Part shown: in pieces, positions 1 through 13,200 of the stretch | Layout: each line of letters opens with the position of its first letter | How positions within the stretch are numbered: the first letter of the stretch is position 1 | Translations under genes and position numbers: made by a program | Origin: Scatophagus argus | Lineage: Eukaryota > Chordata > Actinopteri > Scatophagidae | Reading direction: 5' to 3' | Assembly (NCBI RefSeq): GCF_020382885.2 | Contig: NC_058496.1 | Coordinates: forward strand, 16,658,501-16,722,500 | Length of the DNA: 64,000 nt | The notes under the pieces: model-generated | Database searches by the model: none | Told to the model about the DNA's origin: nothing | Seen by the model: the letters and a program-made list of their open reading frames with translations, nothing else

Positions 1-706
1 ATAAAAAGACAACAAAATTGTAAATCAAAGATATTGGTGCAGTTAAATCATAACTATTTACATTCAGTCTGTGCACAGCCTCCTGGCAATTTTTACAGAT
101 TCAAGACACCAACACCAGCTGTGATGAGCATTTAGAATGAAGACAGTATGTTTGTGTGGAACAGTATATTTCCCCACTGTACCACCCTTTAGCTTCTGCA
201 AGTATTGGAAAAGTGCCTTGGAAAGCAACTATTTCAGTTGACTCTCAGATTGCAAAAGTTTACAGTTGCCTCGCTTACTCACTCATAAATGTGCATGTGC
301 ATGCAAGTTTGTGTATGTAAACAACATGAAGCAGAATCTATAATCACTGCGGACTGATAAGTGTGATAAAACCTCATCTCTGCTGCCTAAACATCAAAGG
401 TAATGGACTATCAGTAGTATATAATAAGATATTGATTGATAAAATGGTTATCATCTTATTTTGTGTTGTATTTGCTGTGCACATAAATGCACGTTTTGCA
501 GTTGCTGCATCGTCTGCTTCAGGGTGCTTCCCCTCCCTGACTAACTCATTAGAGTGTGTGCGCGTGCGTACATGTGCATGTATGTCCTTTATGTCTGGGG
601 ATTTGGATGGAAAATCCCCATATCTGACCGAAGAGTTCATTAAGATTCTGCACAACACGCCAGTCGAGGTTTCACTCGAGGGTGGAGGGGGTATTCTCTT
701 GCTTTA

Positions 707-711
<5 letters not shown>

Positions 712-741
<30 letters not shown>

Positions 742-800
742 CCAAATAAGACACACATTCAGTCACACACACACACACACAGACACACGCACACACACAC
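712..800. repeat. Compound (TC)n and (CA)n microsatellite
   Basis: A nearly pure TC tract at 712-740 is followed after about 20 bp by an interrupted CA tract at 764-800. The open frames crossing it, rich in Ser-Leu or His-Thr, are artefacts of the repeat. Confidence 0.95.
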
Positions 801-1019
801 ACGCTCACCAGTCATCTTTTCGTTTCTCCTGCACACCTTTGCCATCATGCTACCCTCCTGCCTTCTTTCTCTCTGTCTGTAACACTCTTTCTTTCTCTCT
901 CCCTTTCTCTGCAACATACTTGTTTCCAGATTGTCAGTTGAGCTGCAATGGTACTGCGGCAGAGTCCACTTGGAAAAAGTCTTCACCTGGGGAGGAGTGT
1001 GCCCCCCCCCATCCCTACG

Positions 1020-1044
1020 CACACACACACACACACACACACAC
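1020..1044. repeat. (CA)12 microsatellite
   Basis: An uninterrupted CA tract follows a run of about nine C at 1002-1010. Confidence 0.95.
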
Positions 1045-4000
1045 AAATCTCTGACATGACAGCAGAAAAAATAGAGGAGACGAGACTACAGTGGAAGAGA
1101 AGACAACAGAAAAAATTGGATGCAGGGTATTTGTACTGTTGTCACATTCTGTGTCATATATGTTAGAACTGTTAGAACTATGAACAACTACACATGATCA
1201 CCCGCATGAATGCCAGGACCCATGATTTCCCAGCAGAACATGAAAAGATGATCAATGATATTCACTGTGGCTGATCGGTGTAGGTACAACAGCAGGTGAT
1301 AGAGGAATGAGGACTCGGTGTGCAAAGTTAACGTGCTACATTTGGAGGAACACAAGTGTGTGTCTATGTGTGTGCCAATGCAACAAGGAAATATCTGTCT
1401 CTTGATGAGAACTGTCAGAGCCATCACAGAAAAAACAGACAGTAATGGGTGTGTATTCTTCAAAACAACAAAAAAAAATGTTGCTTCTTATTTAGTTTCT
1501 CAATAGCCATCAGTCACATGCTCTCCTCATCCTGCTGCCTTTCATAGAGAGGTACCCATCAAAGCATTCTGCTGACACAACATTCAACAATCATTTATTG
1601 ATATCTGATAACTGATCAAATGCAAAACTCATTTAAATGATGTCAGTAATTTCCATGCGTTAGTAAGTTGAATGTTACTAACTTACTAACGTTAATATGT
1701 TATTTCAAACATATGACCCGATTACGCAAGCTTCAGTCGCTCTTATTTCTGGATGCTTATGAAGAAGTCAAATCTCGGCGTTGCCTTCTTGTCGACAACG
1801 CCTCACACACATCTCACACAGATTTGTGTGAGAAGCAAATTCATGATCAGAAGATAAATTACCTCCCAGGGTAATGGTGCCTCATCATTCTCAGGGACAC
1901 ATTCCTTTGATATGCATTTTTCATGTGAGGCCTATCCCCTTGTTGCCTGAAGTTTTATGAAGGGAAATATTTATGGCATTAAAAAGGCAGATAGAGCACT
2001 CTAGGGTGTCCGTAATTGGTACTAGTGGGTAATCGTTTAGGATAATTTTGTCACTGTATGCTGAGGCACCGCTGTTGGAGTTCAGTGTTTGTGAGGATTT
2101 CCACAGGGATATAAATAAGGTCTAGTAGTTTGAATAAATAAACAGGAACCAGTTAATGGTGTACCATAATAAAAATGCACTGGGGAAGGAAAAGAAAGTG
2201 AAGATTTTCGGAAGTCTTGGCTTCTGTGGCCACTCATCCTCCAACCTACATAACAAAACAGGGCTTGCAAAATGATCCATGTGTGTTTGCATGTGGTAGA
2301 AAGAATTCTCATCACTTGTGCCACTTGCGCTTGCCAGTACAGTTGACAAAATGATTAATACGTTTTATGAAAGGCCTAAGATCTAACCAAACTACATCTG
2401 AAAAGTTAAAATAGTTATTTAAAAAAAAAAAGTTATTTAAAAAAAACTAAAACGAAAAACGGCATGTCACAGGACATAAAGTCCCATTTCCACGGTAAAA
2501 GCTTTGTGTACAGCCCACTCAGCCAGTCCACTTCATTCACCAGATGACAGGCTGAGTTAGCTGCTGCAGTTTTTCCAATGAAGACAGTCTCACTTTGCTT
2601 AACATGTAAAACAATGCAGTGCTTCAGCGCAAGTCCTGGGCTCTGATCTATCTGTCACTGGTGCATTAAGCAAGTAATCAAGCTTCTAGACAGATAAGCA
2701 TCCTTTCAAGGACACCCCTTGTATATTGGGTGACCTTCAACATAACAACTAATTACTCATACAATTAATCATCCACATGCGCACCAAAGAGAATAAATGA
2801 CATTTTCGAGACGGAAATGAGTCCACAAAATGGCACCAGATGTGAGTTGTCTTGGACACATACATCACCACAAAAGACAAGAATGAGCTTTTATGCACTC
2901 ATTGTGCCTCTTTAGCAGTCAATGAAAGGTTGTATCATCCTCAAGGCCAAATCTTCGTCATTGTGCTTTCTGCACACATCTTCAGGTGCAAAAATGTTCA
3001 GCATATTTGTTTTTCAGTGATCTGGAGGCATTCGGCAGACTGCACCATACTTGTTAAAAGCTTCAAGAAAGCCATTCACATTGTGAAAAATATTAGACCA
3101 ACAGATGGTAACAGAAACAACTGCTGAGAGGTTTTTAAATGTTTTAGAGGAGTTTAGAGGAGTCTTAAAACTGGAAAGTTTCTGGGAGACTAATTAGCTA
3201 TTCTGAATTACCCATATCAGCTAATTAGGTTTTGAAAATCGAGAGCAATTTCCACATTTAGCCAAATATTGTCATAGTCATGCTTTAAATGTGTACCCAA
3301 ATACCAAAGTCAGATCTTGAAATACAGTATGAGAAAGACAAATATTAAAAAGAATGATATTTTGTACTTCACAGCAGTGAGTGATACTGTTGCGTGAAAA
3401 CTACAATAATAAAACTTCATTATGATTGTGTTGAATTAATTGGTTTTGCCTCCGCAACATGGGATAACAGCTGGAGTGTGAAATAGACACAAACACATCT
3501 TAATTCTCATTTGATTTAATCTTTTGTATTTCTTCCATGTGCAGCGTATTCACATCTTCTCAACAGATTGATAGTAGCTCTTGTTTTTGAAACTAGACAT
3601 GCGGCATTTCACGTGTAACAGTTGCTTGTCTTGTGAGGCAAGTGTGGAAGGACATACAAGGACGCTTTGGGCCCGGAGTCTTTTCCAGAAAAGTCTTTGA
3701 AGTGTGAGATCTTCGTTAGCGAGGGGCTTCATGTTCTGTGGAAGCTGAAGAAAAAGGCGGGTTCTTACAGAACTTATGTAATTCTCCCAGATGGCACGGA
3801 CTGCATTTGATCGATGACAGAGAGGGAAGATTCTGGACACAAAGTGGACAAATGATTTTTTGTTTGTTTTTTTTTTTTTGTTTGTTTGTTTTTATGACCA
3901 GAGAATGTTTTCTTTATTATCAGTACAGAGAATGCACAACACTGACACTGAAATGTCTGAAGTGTTTGTTTTTTTAATAATTAGATTGTATTTCTCAATC

Positions 4001-7000
4001 TCTTTGCAAGGTTGACTAGAGGACACCTGCATAATCATGTAATTATTCTCCCAAATCCACAAGCACATGAGCATTTATATTCAGAGGAACATTTCTGATA
4101 CCAGACTTTACTTCAGTACCTTCAAAAAAAAAAAAAAAAAAAAAGGTAATTTCACGCATTTTCTGTTAAAACACTGTTCACCCAACCGTAAAAGCGGGAC
4201 AGCAGGAACTCCATGTAACACCCTGTTGGCTTTTTCTTTTTCACACATATTCCCATTCATCTCACCTTGTTTATTTTTCAACTAGTTCTGAGGGTAATGG
4301 GAACAGGCAGGAAAGCCAATTGTAAAAGATCCCAATGAAATTACCCCCACAGAACAAGCAAGCGTGTTGGCTCCCAAGTGGACTGGGCCTCAGTATTGAT
4401 GGTCCCCAGATGAAACTGTTTCCCAATTAAACTCACTTGTGTTTAAAAAAAACAAAAGTGAGCTAATACCGTCCCTCTTGACAGCCCACAGGCCAGAGGG
4501 AGGTATGTTTTTTAATGAAAGGCTTGGTGAAATAATTGACTTTTTGGCACTTTTTTTGTCAAGCAGTAAGCCTGGCTAGGAAGACATAAACAAAGTACGC
4601 AATAAAGAACATTTGTGTATTAATGATGCAATTAAACTAGCAGCTACTGTATGAAATTTGTCCTTTGACAAATGTTTTTGTAATGTGCTTTATGTTTGCA
4701 GCTATTTTTCTAACAAGTGATGGCCTTTTGCTCCACCTCCTTTATATGACTTGTATTGTGTTTGAATTGTCAGATCTTTTCTCATGTGTTTGTAAATGAT
4801 ATCAATTGTTCTTCAGCACTACATTAAGATGTATCATAATGATAAAAGACGAAAACAAACACAACATGTTTCATTTTGCAGTGCTAATATGCTACTGGCA
4901 CAAATGTTCTATATTAACCAAACATAACTTAATTGCAATCAGCCATCCTCTCTGACATGTGTTCCCGAAATTTTGGTCAGAAATGAGTCAAATTAGTCCA
5001 TTTTGTTTGGAAAATATAAATTATAGCAGCAACAGCACTGATGAATGCACCAAGCTGTAAGAGAGGAATCAGAACAGAAACTCTCTGAGTGTGAGGAATA
5101 AATAAAAAGATTTTTCTAGAGCCAATAAAAGGCTCATTATTATACTCCCGAATATATTGCCATACTGGCAGGATCTCATGAATCCCCCAAGAGTCAACAA
5201 AACATTTAAAATTATTTATTGTTATTTATCGTAACCAATCTCTTCTGGTAGAACGTGTTTATAATGAATCTTTCTAAAATTAAGTGTCTTTAGCCTGCAG
5301 CACATCAACTTGACACAAATTCCCCCACCTGAAATCCATCTGCACATTGATAACAGACGTGGAGTATAAAAAAAAAAAAAACTTAAAAAACCGATGGAGC
5401 TGACTCGATGTCAGCGGACAGCTCTTCGCCCTGGGGTGTGTATGTCTACTGGGGGTGACTGTGGTCTCCAGCAGGGTTGCTAGACTCTCACAGACAGGCC
5501 AAAAGGTAAGCACAATCCTGGAGAGTTGCCCATGGCATCAAATACACCAATGGACTTATGAGCACCTGCTTCAGTGCTCGGTGGGCATGAAATTGAATCG
5601 AGCAGTGGTGACGCAGGATATCGTCTTGCATTGGTGGGGTATTTTTTCAAAGTGTCATCTGTAGTGCCTCCATGATCTTGTAACTGTGACTGAGTTCCCT
5701 TACAATGTGCCAGCTATGCAGGGAACTCTTCTGCAGACTAGCATTTTGCAACAAATGCAGTTAAAGGGGAAAGTAAGAACTGTCCCAGAGTGCTAATTAG
5801 CCATATTTCTGAGGCTTTGATAGGGTTGTTGATAGATACAAATGACTCAACACTTACGTCACCAGGTGCTGAGGCGCCTGGCTTTCAGAGCTCATTTTCT
5901 GGCCTCTACTCTGTTTTGGAACAAATACTCCCCCATCTACTGGCATTTCAGCACACTCCCAGTCATGTCCACCTGCTCCCACTTTTAGCCACTCAACGAT
6001 GGAGGACAGCATTACGAGTCAGCACCAGGTGTCTGAACGCAATTCAACTAAGGCTAACAAGCCTCATTCATAAGCCAAAAACGTGACCAGGATATTGCAC
6101 TGATGTGTTACCACTTCATTTGACCAGCAAATATGGTTTTGGTAAATGGCAGGTAAACAATGTCTTTAGACCTCTGACTACACTGCAGTGTGTTCTGGCA
6201 CATATTGAAATAAAGTCATCTCAGTTTAGTTCTGTCTCAACATATAAAAAAATGTCACCTTTATCCCAAATTTTTCCAATATTTCCAAGACATTTCTTCA
6301 ACAAATCAACACATCCATGCACAACATCATGTGGAAATGATCATATTGGATTATCAAAATGATTAACACATGCAAAAGTTCTTGATGGTTGAAAAATAAA
6401 ATCATTCCAAATCACAAATTTGTGTTAAAATCTGTGTAACATATAGTATGACATCCGCTATCGTTGGACCCATGAGTCATATAAACAAAATGCTTTTACC
6501 GGAGGGGAAAAAAACAATAAGAAATCCAAAGGAAGCAGCCCTCTTGGAGCACAAAACTGTTTTAAACAACCCGCAAAAGATCTTGGTCACCGTGCCTGAA
6601 CAAGAAATTCCTACCCAAAACCACAAATATTCTTTTGTTTGTTTGACTTGACAGAGCCTAGATAACTCTTTTCCCCCAACTAAGCTAAGCTAATGAGCTT
6701 CAGAGTATGCCTTGTCTGCACCTCCTTATTAGCCAGCTTATCAAGGAGAATGTGGCTTGTGTTTGTCTAGCTCAGAGGACTGGGTGGTTTGATTCAGGTC
6801 ACGGATAACCTCTTTAACCCTGAATAAACTCTCGCTTCTCTTAATAGCTTTAAGGTTGGAAAATTATTTTGTTCAAGCTGTCTGAAAGTCAACATGTTCC
6901 AGTTCTTTATAGGAGCAGTAGACTGGGAAAAATATTTTACCCAAGAATACAGAAATATCTTGTGCAACATTTTATACACTTCATACAAACATAGTATCTT

Positions 7001-7003
7001 ATA

Positions 7004-7273
7004 TTTGGGATCTGGGGCAGCAAGGTGGTGTAGTGGTTATCACTGTCGCTTCACAGCAAGAGGACTCTGGTTTCAAGTCTGGGTCTGGGCCCTTCTGTGC
7101 AAAGTCTGCATGTTCTCCCTGTGCCTGCATGGGTTTTCTCCGGGTATTCTGGCTTCCTTCCACAATCCCAAAAACATGCACATTAGGTTAACTGGCTACT
7201 CTACATTGCCCCTTGACTCTCCATGGGCGGTACAAAAAAATGGATGGATGGACTGATGGTTGTTTGGGATCTG
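7004..7273 (+). mobile_element. SINE-like retroposon, internally deleted, with 11-bp target-site duplication
   Basis: The body starts GGGCAGCAAGGTGGTGTAGT at 7015, a tRNA-like head with an A-box-like segment. It continues through the stretches for 'tgcatgttctccctgtgcc' and 'gggttttctccgggtattc' and ends in (ATGG)n. The direct repeat TTTGGGATCTG flanks it at 7004-7014 and 7263-7273. It matches the minus-strand copy at 61013-61377 along the first half. It then jumps from the 'attgcccct' segment almost directly to the 3' tail, so roughly 120-140 bp of the middle are missing. This class of repeat is very common in teleosts; I do not assign a family name. Confidence 0.85.
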
Positions 7274-10200
7274 CGTTAATATGCAAAATCATGTTCTGTG
7301 AGTTCAAACAATGTTTGGATGCATAACATAAGTATGCACTGACTGGTTTCCTGATGAGTCACTGAGGTTTAAAGGGTTTCAGGGTCATGAGGGAATGCAA
7401 AAAGTTTTTCTTTTCAACATTCTTAACAAATAAGACTCTTTAAAAGTCAGTAATGTTAAATCTCTTTGGTCAATGGGCTCCTAAACATCAGCTGCTTATA
7501 CTTTAATCTATGTGAAAACTTGCTGTATCCTAAGAATCAGTTAATTCCTGAAAAGACATGGCAGATTTTTAAAAGTATTTAAAATTAGGCCTCACAGAGA
7601 GATGTAAATTCAGTCAATCTTTTACTTCACGCTCCATTTTGCCTCTCAAATATCAGAAGCTTATCTAATTTCTCTGGTCTTTTATGTCTATCCAATATTA
7701 CTAGCCGGAGGACCCCCTCTATAAATGAACGACCTCCTTATTAATAAAACAACTCCACTGCTCTAGCGCTTAGGAACTGAAATGACACTCTACTCTCCCT
7801 TTGGTTTCTTTGAAAGAATATAAATATGAGCCAAGGGGTTAATGAATTTCTGAACAATGCATTCATATCACTATGGTTAACACCTTCATCATCATTATAC
7901 AGTAGCGCTCAGGCTTTGTGGCACTTGCACTGGAATATTGCCATAGCTATGTCAATAACTGCTGTATCCCCAGGCATGATAGCATGAAAATTCAGCATCA
8001 GTTGGCCATTTATTAATTATATATGTTTTTATTAGTTATATGTTCCCAACATAACTGGGAACACATCTTTTTTTCTTTGTGTAAGGAATTCATAATCCTC
8101 ATCCCTAAAAGCCTTTTCTCTTAAAAGTGAAAACGCAGGCTCTCTGGCATCCATTTCTTCTACATCATGTCATCGACTGATAAGGCTGCTGACTTTTTGT
8201 TGCTGTAACTTTTGTTAGTTGTAGCATACAAAGAATTTCAAGAGGTAAATCTGCCACTGTAATTACTGTAAACTGCCTCTTTACAATGGAAGAACTTTTG
8301 GTTTGACAGGTGTATAACAGATCAAATATCAGTGCTTATACACTCCCACCAACAGTAAATTCCAGAGACAGTTTTAAACAGAAACCACACAGATCGAATA
8401 AAAGGTGTCCTTTGTACCAAGTCAGCGGTGGCAGCAAATAGACATCTATGCAAATCAGTGACGTCTATGAGAAGTAAAGAAGTGACAAGCCAGAAAATGT
8501 TACTCTCTCTGAATGTCTACAAATAGGTCGCGAAACCATAACCAAACAAGAAGGAGAGGAAGTAGGATGATGTGATTCACGGGGCAGACAAAGAGAAAAA
8601 TAAAGCATAAAATATGGGACAGACTGACAGCCACTGCTGAGCCAAGCAAAGGCTAAGCAGAGATTCTAATTATTCCACTTTAGACAGATTCATGATGCTT
8701 CACAGTATTTACTTAAAGTTGTATGATTTAGGCAAAACCTAAAAGAGCTGTCATTTGAGTCACATTGCCAGTATATTTTTTCTGTTTTGGCGGCTTGCTG
8801 AGAATGGAGCAAAAAAAAAAGAGAAATGGGAAAAAGAGAAATGAAGCAGCAGAGAAGGGGAAAAATCAAAGAAAGACAGATGACAAGAGTGAGGGAGAAG
8901 AGAAAAAAATTCTTTGCACAAGTGTAGATTTTAGACAGGCAGGAAAATGCAGAAAGCAGAGCAGCAATGTGCTTTTTCAACACCAGCCTAAAAATAGGGA
9001 CTAGGAACACTTCCAGACCTGACAATGTTTTGAGTTTTGTTTCTTTAGCTGTTAAGAAACAGGGAGAGAGGGACAGCAAGAGACTAGAAGCCTCTGCCAA
9101 GTGTGTATGTGAATCCCTTACGCTCAACCAGGGATATTGGGATGCCTGCCACCAGGATGTTAGAAGGAGCTTGGAGAGAAAGAGAAGCACATGAATGAAC
9201 AATGCAACTGACATCACTTCACAGCAAGACAGCCTTCTGTGCTGCATTCTGCCCCAATCTCGGCCTGTTACATAACTCTATATTACATCCAAACTCCTTA
9301 GAGTACAGATAAACCAAGCTGGCAACTTGGATTCAGTAACAATTCCCTATTTTTTGCATTTGGATTTTACACAGAAATACCACCCAATATTAAAGGACAA
9401 GGCTAGAGATTTCTCTACTTGTCAGCAAACTGGGAAAAATACGTTCCAATTTCGCTACCTGTTTCTGTCGCTGAAGGCCTTAACTTTCAAAAGGATGACA
9501 CAAAATAAGCCACCTGAGGCTTTGGCCACAGAATAACAAACACAAAGAAAGCAACACACTGGACACCACAAGAAAGGAAAAGAGGATGTTCTGGGCTTTG
9601 GGATCTCTACCAGTAATTTCTTGAAACCTGCCTTCAAAGTCTTGGTTTGCCATTACGACAAGCACAGTCTTGTCTCAAGAGATTTAATCACTACAGAAGT
9701 AACAAGTGTAGAGGGATGTGCACAAAGCACCATCATCCTCAGACACTTGTACATTGCTGTTGCACTGGTGTAAAAATCATAAATAGAGCAGCCAATTACA
9801 GGACCACCACTGGGCTGCTGTTCTCCACCTCCTCAACGTTCTGCCATCCATCGATTTAACCTGGAGCTGTTGGGTTCATATACAGCTTAGTAAAAAACAA
9901 AAGGCTAAAGTTTATGCACAGAGAAGTAAAAACAGTCCGCAGGGTGTGCGTACCATATTTGCAACGTCTGCATCAGCCTTATTGTTCTGCTGGTTCTCTG
10001 ACTTATTGACCTCTTTTTCCTCTGTGCTGGAAATAATGTGCAAACAAGGGAGACTCCAAGTGAGCTGGTTTTCCCCAAAACAAGACTCTGATGGAAAAAA
10101 GCTGCAAGATGAGGCAAGGTTCTTTAAACAACAGAGAATACACACAGAGGCTGCCAAAGACAATAAAAGGCCTCGAGCAGGAAGTTAAAAAGAAAAGCCT

Positions 10201-13200
10201 CATGCAAAGCTCTTCTCCCTGAACACCTCTGATGCAAGATCTACAACACAGCAGCAGACAGGTAGGTAGCTGCAGAAGTGGGTCAGTTAAACAGGTCAAG
10301 ATGGAAAAAGGAGGGAGATGCATTCTTCTTACGATCTAATTAATACCTCCTAGACTTTTCCTGAGCTATTTTTTCCCCCTCTCTGCTAGTATTTAGTTTT
10401 AAAACCACACTGACACCACCAAACAAGCCACCAGTGGTCCCGCGGTCAGACCATTAGCCTGAGCGATAGAGAAAAGGCTGAGACCCATCTGTCACGCCAC
10501 CAGATGAGCAGATTAATGGAGGCTATGTAAAAAGAAACTAATTGGGAAATAACAAGAGCGGAATTGCAGGATAAAGGTATACTGAGCAGCCCCTCAGGGT
10601 ACGTGTATGTATAATGAGCTTTTGTATTCTAGGTAAAAAATAAATAAATAAATAAAAAAATAAAAAAACAAAACAAGACGATTGAATCATGGTTTCAACA
10701 GCCTTAAATATCCACAGAAAGTTTGCCCGCTCATTAATAATTTAAAATTGATTTCTCATCATGCTGAACAATGTCAAAGTCTCATCAATAGTCTCACTGT
10801 ATTGACAGTCTATACAGTGCTCTTCAGCAGACACAGAGGGATGGGCATGAAGACCACTGACTCCCCAGGCTGCACTGCCCCCGAAGACAGACAGCGATAG
10901 CAAAAGTAAAAGCAGATAAAATAGGAAATAAGTGATGCAGGCGAGCAGAGAAAGAACACATATTTCTGAAGATTGATCCATATGATGATGGGAGAGACAA
11001 GTAGATATTCATATTGTAATTTTTAATGGAATGAGACAATTAAAACAGAGCTCATCGTTATCCCAGGGTCAGAAGAAAATTTATTCATAGCCCCTCATCA
11101 AGCAGTGCAGAGACGTACCAAAACAGGCAGGCAGCAGCACTTCCTTGAGTCTAACAAGCTGATATTTTGAAAAGGGAGATTTTAATTTTTTTTTTCCAGC
11201 CTAAAATACCAAACTCATTTCCATCCTTGCTCACTGCAGGCAACATAATGAACCCAATCATGGCGATTTTCCACAGGTATTTCCCTCAGAGACATCTGCA
11301 TCCTGGAATGAAAGGAGATACTAATTTGGCTGGAAGGACCGAGAAGGATTTTGTGATTCTGTGTATGTATGTGTGTGTGCGTGTGTGTAGGGGGTAAGTG
11401 TATGTCTGTCAAGAGTGTGGGTGCATGAATTTGAGCAAAATACACATATGCAAGTAACCTGATGAAGCACTGTAAAGCTTCCAAGTTTCCAAATCCCCGG
11501 GGACTGGAAAAATTTAATCACACTAAACATATGTGTAAGGTGCGGTGACACACTATTGAATAAATACCAGCATGGAGAGGAGCAGAAAGGAGTAATGTCA
11601 TGAGGATTTGTCCTGAATATCTTGTGAATAAAACACAAACCCACAGGAGCAGGCAGGCTGCTGCACCTCACCCACACACATCGAGGCAAGTGGGGGATTT
11701 CTCCCCTTTGAGGAAGTGTTTCATAAGAAAAGAGTCAATGGATCCTCCTGGCAGGACAATTCTGCACAACATGTTGATGAATGCGTTCATCCGGGTACAG
11801 TGCACATTGAGATGATGTTTTAACTTGTCATTCTCCTCATTAGTCAAAACCTGTAATGTGCTTACATAACAACTTAAAGCCATCTTTATGAGATTCTCGT
11901 ATAGGCAAAAAGACTCATCCTGAAAATAAATTAACTAAATTTAGTCTCTAGAGCTGCAGAGTATTTCATGAATGAAAATATGTACACAACTCAGATTGTA
12001 CGTGTTTGTTCATTTGTAGTATAGGCATAGATTTCTTTTACTGGGGTGGAGACACTCCATTTACTTGGAGTGAGTTAATTGACACACCAAAGCAAAAACC
12101 TGGAATATCAGGCGTTTTCAGATGCTTGGAGCGTACAAGTATAACTTGGCTCCAAATTCAGTCGGCAAAGCTGGAGAGCTGAGATCACCATATGGTATTT
12201 TTAGACGTTACTAATGCCTTTTGGCGGTATACAACATCAACTAAGGAGGGGTTTTGATTTGTAGAGTTGTGGGCGTTCAGTATTTTCTAGGTATTTAGTG
12301 ATGACTCACAAAAGCAGAGTCTGCTGGATCATGGAACTACAATTTTACATCTACCTTTTAGAATGATTTTGGAGGTAATCATTCAAACATAAAGGTAAGT
12401 GGTAGATGGAGAAGAGCAACAGAAAAAGCTGTGCTTCTTTTCCATCAGGCTACATATGAATATTTTACTTAGAGTAAGCATGGTCTTGGTGATTTGTTGT
12501 TCATAGTATTAACAGCCTTGTTCATACACTAATGTTGTCTTTTCCATGATGAGACCTTGGTTACGTATAACTTAAGAGTGTATTGCAAAAGTTGAGCCAA
12601 GGTCAACTTTTTTGCTGACGATCCTGCAGTGTTTTGCTACAGCCCCGAGTAAAAGATAGCATCACTGTGCCAATTACCTAGCCTAAGCTTTAAAAGGAAT
12701 GAGAGAATTGCTTTTTTCCCGCAGTCTCAGGCAACCTGGAGATGAGGTATGTGCAACATACTACAAAACAGGTTGTCAGTACCTCCCAAAAAGATTCATC
12801 TGAGATTCTCAGATTATCAGAGATATGATTCATGTAACTAAAACTACTTGATTAAAGTTAGGGAAGTATCATCTACGCTGTTGACAGTTGGTGGATAATG
12901 GTGTGCCAAATGCAGTGTCTGGTGCCAAAGTTGCATATTTTGTAGGCCCATAAACACGAACTACAACTTCTGTTTTGGCTCTTTAAAGAGGACAGTTATT
13001 ATTTCCAAAGGAAATTGCCTCGCAAGAAAATGTAAACACAGGTCATTTTAAGTGTTTGATAAATGGCCAATGAAGTTGTTTCTCTCATGAGGACACACTC
13101 AATTCAAGACACTGAAGGTACTGAAGATGCAGAAATGTCAGGGTCATAAGGTAACATTTAAAGTTGCTGATGCTCATACTTAGATTTAGAAAGCTAGTGT

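Larger units (their letters stand above)
1..7003. other. Gene-free stretch, left end
   Basis: I find no coding exon here on either strand. The open frames are short, low in complexity or unlike any family I know. The content is AT-rich unique-looking DNA, CT/CA microsatellites near 0.7-1.05 kb and a run of 21 A at 4124-4144. It could be intergenic or lie inside a gene whose exons are outside the window. Confidence 0.6.

Noticed and set aside
363..1166. Several overlapping open frames
   Set aside because: They run through CT and CA microsatellites and encode Ser-Leu or His-Thr repeats.
6894..7256. 120-codon plus-strand frame with a WCSGYHCR-like stretch
   Set aside because: It is the translation of the SINE copy at 7015-7262; similar frames at 61037-61436 come from the second copy.
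8690..9247. 185-codon minus-strand open frame, the longest unexplained one on the left
   Set aside because: Leu/Ser/Phe-rich composition, no family likeness, and A- and G-rich runs on the other strand explain the absence of stops.
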